42,976 nucleotides of DNA. Source: Nitrospirota bacterium. GTDB taxonomy: Bacteria; Nitrospirota; Thermodesulfovibrionia; Thermodesulfovibrionales; Dissulfurispiraceae. Each line of letters opens with the position of its first letter. The stretch's first letter is position 1. The stretch is taken from contig JAJZPZ010000012.1 of the NCBI GenBank assembly GCA_021847795.1, positions 1 through 42,976 of the forward strand, given 5' to 3'. Positions 37,851 to 42,976 of the stretch are shown here, piece after piece. Below the pieces are notes generated by a model that saw only the letters and a list, made by a program, of their open reading frames with translations, was not told the origin of the DNA and searched no databases. The translations under genes and the position numbers were made by a program.

Positions 37851-38981
37851 GTGATAACAAAAGCGATCCGCTCCATCTATAAGACAAACCTCGGCATACA
37901 GCAGGACGAGTCTGTCCTTGTCTTCACAGACAGGCCGTCTCCTGCAGAAATCATGACCGGCTCAGAAGGCGGCAGGAGAGACCGGCTCAGGGACATCGCA
38001 TTGCTGACTGCCGAGGCCGGGAAAACCTTTACGAAAAAAATCGCCTCCCTCGAATACACCGCTACAGGCAGCCACGGGGCAGAGCCCCCTGAAGAGGCAT
38101 GGGCAGCTGCCTTCGGGCAGGGAGCAGTAAAGGCATTGAAGGAAGCGCGACTCCTGTCCCCCCTGATCAAAAAGACCATTACCCCTTCGGCAATGGAGAA
38201 GGCAGAGGCCATTATCCGCAGGCACAGGAAATCCGCAGTAAACGCGGTTATCGCCCTTGCCAACTACTCCACAAGCCATACCGGTTTCAGGGATCTTCTG
38301 ACGCGGCTCTGTGAATGCCGGTATGCCAGTATGCCCCTCTTCGATATTTCCATGCTCGAAGGCCCTATGGCAGTGGACTGGAAGGCGCTGGCAAAGAGGA
38401 CAACAGCAATAGCGCGGGTTGTAAACAAAGCAGAAAGCATAGAGATCAAATGCCCCAACGGCACCCATGTAACTCTGTCCAAAGCAGGCAGACAGGCATT
38501 GTCCGACACCGGGATGCTCACCCAAAAAGGGGCCTTCGGCAATCTTCCTGCAGGTGAGGTCTTTCTTGCGCCCCTTGAAGGCACTGCACAGGGAAAGCTC
38601 GTTATCGAATGGGCTCCCACACGGCAACTCACAACGCCCCTGACCCTCACGGTCGGAGATGGAGCAGTAACGGAGATCTCAGGCGATGAGCCCTATGCCG
38701 CTCTCCTGCAGGCGAAGCTCGATGAGAAAAAGGAAAACAGGAATATCGCTGAACTCGGCATCGGAACAAACGACAGGGCAAAGAGACCTGATAATATCCT
38801 CGAGTCCGAAAAGATCTTCGGGACAATACATATTGCCCTTGGAGACAACAGTTCCTTCGGCGGCACTGTAAAGACCCCCTTTCACCAGGACTTTGTTTTT
38901 TTCAGGCCGACTGTTATCCTTAAAGCAAAGGACGGCACACACACATACCTGCTCAGGGACGGCATATTATGCAAATCCTGA
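37851..38981 (+). CDS. M29-like aminopeptidase
   Basis: This 376-aa protein is similar to thermophilic metallo-aminopeptidases of the M29 family. The C-terminal region holds the metal-site motifs NIAELGIGTNDRAKRPDNILESEKIFGTIHIALGDNSSFGG, then TPFHQDFVFF. The N-terminal half is less conserved, with NLGIQQDESVLVFTD at the start. The enzymes trim N-terminal residues of peptides using two metal ions. The start codon is GTG 37851. It follows purF by 40 bases, possibly in the same transcript. Confidence 0.85.
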   Translation: MITKAIRSIYKTNLGIQQDESVLVFTDRPSPAEIMTGSEGGRRDRLRDIALLTAEAGKTFTKKIASLEYTATGSHGAEPPEEAWAAAFGQGAVKALKEARLLSPLIKKTITPSAMEKAEAIIRRHRKSAVNAVIALANYSTSHTGFRDLLTRLCECRYASMPLFDISMLEGPMAVDWKALAKRTTAIARVVNKAESIEIKCPNGTHVTLSKAGRQALSDTGMLTQKGAFGNLPAGEVFLAPLEGTAQGKLVIEWAPTRQLTTPLTLTVGDGAVTEISGDEPYAALLQAKLDEKKENRNIAELGIGTNDRAKRPDNILESEKIFGTIHIALGDNSSFGGTVKTPFHQDFVFFRPTVILKAKDGTHTYLLRDGILCKS

Positions 38982-38984
38982 ATT

Positions 38985-39098
38985 TGAAATTCTAAGTCTA
39001 AACAAATTCAAATGATCAAAGTTCCAGACGGTTTAGGGTTTAGTGCTTCGAATTTAGTGCTTGCCTTGGAGCTTGGTGCTTAGGATTTAAAATTTATC
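38985..39098. repeat. Dispersed AT-rich repeat, family 2 (long copy)
   Basis: This intergenic stretch has a left part (AATTTGAAATTCTAAGTC, AAACAAATTCAAA) and a right part with TTTAGTGCTTCG, AATTTAGTGCTTG and GGTGCTTAGGATTTAAAATTT. The two halves are loosely inverted relatives, with about 7-base periodicity. The last segment resembles the reverse of 24745-24790. It lies between the aminopeptidase stop and the cutA ribosome site. Confidence 0.55.
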
Positions 39099-39111
39099 TG
39101 GGGAGGACCGT

Positions 39112-39426
39112 ATGGAAGCAATCATTGTTTATGTCACTGCGCCTAATGAGGAAGAAGCGGCAAAGATAGCAAAGGCCCTGGTTGGGGAACGGCTTGCCGG
39201 CTGCGCCAATATCATCAGGGGAATCCGCTCGATATACAGCTGGCAGGGCAAGGTTGAGGATGATCCCGAGGTCCTGATGATCATCAAGACACAGCGCCGC
39301 CTTTTTGAACCCCTGCAAAAGCGCGTGAAAGAACTGCACAGCTACACCGTTCCCGAGATTATCGCCATGCCTGTCACCGGGGTATCGGAAGATTATCTCA
39401 AGTGGCTGCAGGAAGTAACGGGCTGA
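39112..39426 (+). CDS. cutA: Divalent-cation tolerance protein CutA
   Basis: This 104-aa trimeric protein is identified by YVTAPNEEEAAKIAKALVGERLAGCANI, SIYSWQGKVEDDPEVLMIIKT and HSYTVPEIIAMPVTGVSEDYLKWL. CutA has been linked to copper and other divalent-cation tolerance, although its precise role is unclear. Start ATG 39112 has a GGGGAGG site. It is followed 15 bases later by a small Cys-rich protein on the same strand. Confidence 0.96.
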   Translation: MEAIIVYVTAPNEEEAAKIAKALVGERLAGCANIIRGIRSIYSWQGKVEDDPEVLMIIKTQRRLFEPLQKRVKELHSYTVPEIIAMPVTGVSEDYLKWLQEVTG

Positions 39427-39441
39427 GGAGATTGAAATGGT

Positions 39442-39753
39442 ATGAAGGACCGTGCTTACACAAATATCATCTGCAAAGGCTTCTGCCGGTTCTATAAAGA
39501 GGGAAGAGAAGAGCTCCATTGCGGGACCTATAATTTCCTCAGAAGGAATCTCACTCCCAACGAGCTTACGGCGTTCCTGAAACGGCCGGAGAATGCAAAG
39601 AAAAGTCCAGTGCCTGATTTTTCAAGAGACAAAGAAATCAAAGAGATTGTTTGTGATGGATGTGAATTTCTGATGGACGGGTGTGATTTCAGGGAGGATG
39701 GGTCACATCCCCCCTGCGGTGGATATATCCTTCTGGAGCGGCTGCTCGGTTAG
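39442..39753 (+). CDS. Small Cys-rich protein of unknown function
   Basis: This 103-aa protein has seven cysteines, in ICKGFCRFY, LHCGTYNF, VCDGCEFLMDGCDF and PPCGGY. The CxxxC and CxxC...C spacing suggests a zinc or Fe-S site; the central part is charged (LKRPENAKKSPVPDFSRDKE). I recognise no named family. ATG 39436 is an alternative start two codons upstream. It follows cutA closely and may share its transcript. The 3' end overlaps the convergent 39750-40082 gene by 4 bases. Confidence 0.75.
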   Translation: MKDRAYTNIICKGFCRFYKEGREELHCGTYNFLRRNLTPNELTAFLKRPENAKKSPVPDFSRDKEIKEIVCDGCEFLMDGCDFREDGSHPPCGGYILLERLLG

Positions 39754-40082
39754 CGCATCCCCTGTGCGGCTTTTGCCGATACGCTTTGAACGGCTCCCTG
39801 GGATGCCGCAGCTATTACATTCGCATTCCTGTATGCCTGGATTGCCTTCTGCACCTCAGAGTTCGGAGCATTTCCGTCCTCTTGTGCTGCAGGCTCTGCT
39901 TTCTTTACCCCGGCATTTTGCTTTCCGCTGATCGTGACTTTTACGCCTTCTGAACCCGACCTTTTGGCAGCAGGCTTTTTGCCCGGCTGTGCGTTTTTAT
40001 CTTCTACAAGCTTTTTCTGGTTCCGCTGTGCTTCTGCGACATCCGCTTGCGGGTTGCTGCTGACTCCTTGAATGACCGGCAT
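39750..40082 (-). CDS. Lys/Ala/Gln-rich hypothetical protein
   Basis: This is a 110-aa protein of low complexity: PVIQGVSSNPQADVAEAQRNQ, a basic middle (KKPAAKRSGSEGVKVTISGKQ) and an alanine-rich end (ANVIAAASQGAVQSVSAKAAQGM). It resembles flagellar or motility-associated linker proteins in composition only. Start ATG 40082 is fixed by a GGAGGAAAT ribosome site; an upstream frame start at 40130 lacks one. No family is recognised. It is downstream of hisD by 63 bases on the same strand. Confidence 0.65.
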   Translation of the reverse strand: MPVIQGVSSNPQADVAEAQRNQKKLVEDKNAQPGKKPAAKRSGSEGVKVTISGKQNAGVKKAEPAAQEDGNAPNSEVQKAIQAYRNANVIAAASQGAVQSVSAKAAQGMR

Positions 40083-40145
40083 AATTTCCTCCTTCCCAAC
40101 ATTTGTCGTCCATACGAAAACGTCCGACAACTAACTGAATCAACT

Positions 40146-41417
40146 TCACTTTTTTCTTACCCTCACGGTATTGGCATGGGCCTCGAGCCCCTCGATGTCC
40201 GCAATGGCTTCTACCGTATCCGCCAGTAGCATATACCCCTCTTTGCTAAAATGCAAGAGGCTCGTCCTCTTAATAAAGTCATACACTCCAAGGGGAGAGG
40301 AGAACCGCGCAGTGCCGCCCGTAGGAAGAGTATGATTGGGACCTGCCGAATAATCTCCAAGGGGCTCCGGCGTCCATTGCCCGAGAAAGACGGCCCCGGC
40401 ATTTTTTATTGATGCAACATCCTTTTCGGGGTTACGCGTCATGATCTCAAGGTGCTCGGGTGCAACCTCGTTCGCTATCCTGATTGCCGCGCTCATGCCG
40501 GTTGTCTTTATCACTGCGCCGTATCTCTTCAGGGATTTTTGCGCGATTGCTTTTCTCTTTAAGGCCTTGAGCTGCGTATTCAGTTCCCGGACCACACGGG
40601 TGATAAGGGCATTTGAATCAGTGATCAGGATGCTGGACGCCAGTTCATCGTGCTCTGCCTGGCTCAGCATGTCTGCTGCCACAAAGGCCGGGTTCGCAGT
40701 TCCATCGGCAATGATCAGTATTTCACTGGGGCCGGCTATCATATCAATGTCCACTTCTCCGAAAACCATCTTCTTTGCCATTGCAACAAAGATGTTCCCG
40801 GGCCCCACTATTTTATCCACCTTTTTTATGGTTCCGGTTCCGTACGCCATGGCGCCTACGGCCTGGGCCCCTCCTATCCTGTAGACCTCCTTTACTCCCA
40901 GGAGATCAATCGCCGCCATGACATAGGGATTGACTTCACCGGCAGGGGTGGGCACGCACAGGGCGATCTCGCTGACTCCCGCCACCTGCGCCGGGATAAC
41001 ATTCATCAAAACAGTTGAGGGATAGGAGGCCTTGCCGCCCGGCACATAGATGCCTGCCCTTTCTATGGGCCTGATGATCTGGCCGAGAAGTGCGCCTTCC
41101 TTTTTAAAAGACCAGGAGCTTTCCTGCTGCTTCTCATGAAAATCCCTTATCCGCGCGGCCGACAATTTAAGGGCCTGCACGATTTTTTTGTCCGCTTTTT
41201 TTGCATGCGCCTTTATCTCTGAAGGCATGATCCTTATCGGAAGGCTATGCTTGTCGAACCGGCGGGTATATTGTTCGACCGCCCGGTCGCCCTTTTTTTG
41301 AACGTCTGCAAGGATGCTCTTCACCGCACGCTCGATGTCGGGGTACCCTCCGGCAGCCCTTTTTCTGAGCAGCTTCAGAAAGGCAGCGATCTCTTTTGTG
41401 CTCTTTAAAATCCTCAT
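40146..41417 (-). CDS. hisD: Histidinol dehydrogenase
   Basis: HisD catalyses the last two steps of histidine synthesis (histidinol to histidine, NAD+). The 423-aa protein has RPIERAGIYVPGGKASYPSTVLMN, RIGGAQAVGAMAYGT, KIVGPGNIFVAMAK, IDMIAGPSEILIIADG, the metal-site region MLSQAEHDELAS and APEHLEIM, and GPNHTLPTGG. The length and motifs are complete. The ribosome site is weak. No other his genes are in the window. Confidence 0.97.
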   Translation of the reverse strand: MRILKSTKEIAAFLKLLRKRAAGGYPDIERAVKSILADVQKKGDRAVEQYTRRFDKHSLPIRIMPSEIKAHAKKADKKIVQALKLSAARIRDFHEKQQESSWSFKKEGALLGQIIRPIERAGIYVPGGKASYPSTVLMNVIPAQVAGVSEIALCVPTPAGEVNPYVMAAIDLLGVKEVYRIGGAQAVGAMAYGTGTIKKVDKIVGPGNIFVAMAKKMVFGEVDIDMIAGPSEILIIADGTANPAFVAADMLSQAEHDELASSILITDSNALITRVVRELNTQLKALKRKAIAQKSLKRYGAVIKTTGMSAAIRIANEVAPEHLEIMTRNPEKDVASIKNAGAVFLGQWTPEPLGDYSAGPNHTLPTGGTARFSSPLGVYDFIKRTSLLHFSKEGYMLLADTVEAIADIEGLEAHANTVRVRKK

Positions 41418-41471
41418 CGTTTGTAATTATAGCATAACAACTGAGCAGCAATGGCCCCGGGCAGCCTGGCT

Positions 41472-41681
41472 CTACATCCCCAGGATTCTGAGGATGTGCG
41501 ACATATGCTGAATTACATCGAGCGCTTTTTTTGAGTCCTTGCACTCGCCCTGCAAAAGGGTCATGTCGTTCCTCAGGAAATGGCTGATGTAGTTCCTGAC
41601 CTGGCGGGGAGTATACTGCTTTGAGGCCAGGGCATCGTCTATGATGTCCTGCTCTTCTTTAAATCTCCCTTTTACCATCAC
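41472..41681 (-). CDS. Small helical hypothetical protein
   Basis: This 69-aa soluble, charged, helical protein runs MVKGRFKEEQDIIDDALAS, YTPRQVRNYISHFLRNDMT, then LQGECKDSKKALDVIQHMSH. No family is recognised. ATG 41681 and ATG 41678 are both possible starts. It lies between hisD and the second higBA locus on the same strand and ends 54 bases before the hisD start. Confidence 0.6.
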   Translation of the reverse strand: MMVKGRFKEEQDIIDDALASKQYTPRQVRNYISHFLRNDMTLLQGECKDSKKALDVIQHMSHILRILGM

Positions 41682-41772
41682 GGCAGACCTCCTGCCCTTT
41701 TATACGTATGGTATCAGGATAAGATGAAAATGAATGTGATGCACACCACAAAATCCTGCTTTTGCCGCCTTC

Positions 41773-42069
41773 CTACCGGGACACGGCATGTGGTGATGGC
41801 CGGGCGTGTTGGAGCCTTCCCTTCAGCGACTTGCGGAGGTCCTTCATTTGCCAGAGATCATAAGCAGTTTGCATGTTCATCCATGTCTCCGCGGTTGAAC
41901 CAAATACTATTTCTATCCTCAGCGCCATTTCCGGAGTGATTGCCCCACGACCGTTGATAATCTTGGAAACCGTTTTTCGGGCAACTCCAAGGTGTTCGGC
42001 GGCCTCTGTGGGCTCAAGCCACAGTTTCTTTAAAACTTCGCCCGGATGGGTTGGGTTCTGCATAGCCAT
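41773..42069 (-). CDS. higA: HigA-type antitoxin, second locus
   Basis: This 98-aa XRE-family protein has [41 protein letters not shown] and [19 protein letters not shown], the HigA signature. Start ATG 42069 follows an AAGGAGG site that overlaps the stop of the toxin gene. The antitoxin seems intact, while its toxin partner upstream has lost its N-terminus. It may now act only as a regulator or be a relic. Confidence 0.88.
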   Translation of the reverse strand: MAMQNPTHPGEVLKKLWLEPTEAAEHLGVARKTVSKIINGRGAITPEMALRIEIVFGSTAETWMNMQTAYDLWQMKDLRKSLKGRLQHARPSPHAVSR

Positions 42070-42082
42070 AAATACGTCCTCC

Positions 42083-42337
42083 TTAATGGTAATCCTCGTA
42101 ATTGACAATTTCGGCATTTCCGGCAATAAACCTGAATGTTACCCGCCAGTTGGCCTGGACTGTTACCGCCCGGATATCTTTTTTATCTCTTTTCAACCGG
42201 TGTAGTCCTAAGCCGGGAGCGTTCGTCCCTTTGGCTTCTGTTGCTGCATCAAGGAGCGTGAGGATCAATCGTAATTTCCCGGCATGAATGACCTGGATTC
42301 CTGAGGTATTGCCGGTGCGGTAAAACTTCTCAAGTCC
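42083..42337 (-). pseudogene. higB: HigB toxin gene lacking its start, fused to a transposase fragment
   Basis: The frame reads GLEKFYRTGNTSGIQVIHAG, then KLRLILTLLDAATEAKG and a C-terminal [18 protein letters not shown]. This matches HigB from about its ninth residue to the end. The codon before GLEKF is TAG (42340-42338), and no good start lies between. The missing MI(R/K)SF.. start is replaced by the end of a decayed transposase gene. A TTG at 42268 would give only 61 aa. The toxin is therefore most likely dead. Confidence 0.75.
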
Positions 42338-42339
42338 CT

Positions 42340-42537
42340 AAGCTTTCTTGTTCTGGGGGTTCCAAAAGCAGATGGAAATGATTGTCCATGAGGCAATAAG
42401 CCCATATGTCAGTCTTTGTCTTTGCAGCAAAAAAAACGCCGGTCTTCGTCATCAAGGAAAATAGCTGTTCTGTTTGTCCCGCGCTGGGTGATGTGGTGTG
42501 GATATTTCGGGACGACTACACTTGCTATTCCCGGCAT
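42340..42537 (-). pseudogene. Decayed REP-associated transposase fragment
   Basis: From ATG 42537 the frame gives MPGIASVVVPKYPHHITQRG and the expected FLDDEDRRFF. It then hits TGA, and in another frame continues IWAYCLMDNHFHLLLEPPEQ. Those are the N-terminal strand and the HUH (HFH) motif of Y1 transposases, so the intervening 15-20 residues were deleted with a frame change. The 3' part is lost at the junction with higB. Confidence 0.78.
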
Positions 42538-42733
42538 ATGAATAATTTACGCATACGGATTAAGGTTGTCAATAAAATATGGTGGTTGTCCCTATGTTTC
42601 CCTATGTTTCCTTAAGGCGGTTTATAATTTCAGGTTCAAGTCCCCTTACAAGTAATTGGGCCATTGCTCACCTCCATGCTTAACGGTTGATAGCAAAATG
42701 ATATAACCGATGCAAACCTTCAGGCACCCGGTT
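42538..42733. other. Intergenic stretch with a short tandem repeat
   Basis: This holds no gene I can support. CCTATGTTTC occurs twice in tandem at 42591-42610. It separates the transposase relic from the rodA-like gene. Confidence 0.5.
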
Positions 42734-42976
42734 TTACGGGTAAAAGAGCTCGAATCTCCGTGTCCGTATGTTGATCAGGACGCCGGCTGCAATGAAGTTG
42801 CTCAGGAGCGCGGTGCCCCCGTAGCTCACAAAAGGAAGGGGCACCCCGACAACGGGCATCATTCCGAGGGTCATGCCGATGTTTACGCAGAAGTAGACAA
42901 AAAACATCCCGGTTATCCCCAGGGCCATGAGCCTGCCGAATTCATCCTTTGCCCTGACAGCAGTGTCCAGCGCGAG
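42734..42976 (-). CDS. rodA: Rod shape-determining protein RodA (SEDS family), C-terminal end, partial
   Basis: Only the last 80 residues are in the window; the gene continues beyond it. It shows AVRAKDEFGRLMALGITGMFFVYFCVNIGMTLGMMPVVGVPLPFVSYGGTALLSNFIAAGVLINI, the signature end of SEDS glycosyltransferases. GVPLPFVSYGG and the NI..RRF ending favour RodA over FtsW, but FtsW cannot be excluded from this part alone. RodA polymerises lateral-wall peptidoglycan with PBP2. Confidence 0.85.
   Translation of the reverse strand, partial: LALDTAVRAKDEFGRLMALGITGMFFVYFCVNIGMTLGMMPVVGVPLPFVSYGGTALLSNFIAAGVLINIRTRRFELFYP

Noticed and set aside
42628-42660. GGTTCAAGTCC resembling a tRNA T-arm
   Set aside because: No matching acceptor stem, anticodon arm or D-arm can be folded around it on either strand.

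Overview
This window looks like a Gram-negative, anaerobic or microaerophilic bacterium, probably Nitrospirota or a nearby deltaproteobacterial lineage. That placement is inferred from gene content: lipid A/Kdo and lipoprotein genes (kdsB, lnt), an octaheme c-type cytochrome, an iron-sulfur flavoprotein, a B12-binding radical SAM enzyme and an Fe-S type PurF. The window contains the chromosomal replication origin region. dnaA, dnaN and gyrB are read leftward from an AT-rich intergenic region (about 12.26-12.61 kb) that carries DnaA-box-like sites, and prfB and lnt lie on its other side.

Layout. 0.6-3.5 kb: an accessory operon with a nuclease-like protein, a possible 46-aa protein and an SMC/OLD-type AAA ATPase with a TOPRIM-like C-terminus. 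The ATPase is interrupted by one in-frame TAG. It resembles phage-defence ATPase/TOPRIM modules. 3.5-6.2 kb: an IS3-family (IS407-like) element inserted into an older inverted copy of itself, a REP-associated transposase element, and a higBA toxin-antitoxin operon. 6.5-16 kb: a membrane protein, gyrB, dnaN, dnaA, oriC, prfB (with programmed +1 frameshift) and lnt. 15.4-17.9 kb: kdsB-pyrG, with a palindromic repeat inserted in frame in kdsB. 17.8-20.4 kb: a hemerythrin fragment, a small exported protein and an octaheme cytochrome behind a strong promoter and a coupled leader ORF. 20.6-30.6 kb: mostly housekeeping and hypothetical genes (radical SAM, Yip1, dusB, flavoprotein, a Cys-rich miniprotein, a zinc-ribbon protein, ywbE, maf, BaiN-like flavoprotein, a frameshifted hypothetical, a P-loop kinase, an isochorismatase-like hydrolase, an FnIII lipoprotein). 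30.8-33.9 kb: ferritin, a second REP-associated transposase element that has overwritten the end of a HEPN gene, its MNT partner, a deletion derivative of the element, and a PIN-like/DUF433 pair. 34-41.4 kb: uvrB, purF, an M29-type aminopeptidase, cutA, small proteins and hisD. 41.5-43 kb: a second higBA whose toxin gene is fused to a decayed transposase fragment, then the 3' end of a rodA-like gene running off the window.

The core replication and biosynthesis genes are intact. The accessory genes are heavily worked over by small mobile elements: three REP-associated transposase loci, one nested IS, and two families of dispersed repeats, one of which sits inside a coding sequence. Four toxin-antitoxin type pairs occur in about 43 kb, and two of them have been damaged by transposase elements. 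The most notable points are the ATPase/nuclease operon with a single stop codon, the self-nested IS, the in-frame repeat in kdsB, and the coupled leader ORF of the octaheme cytochrome.
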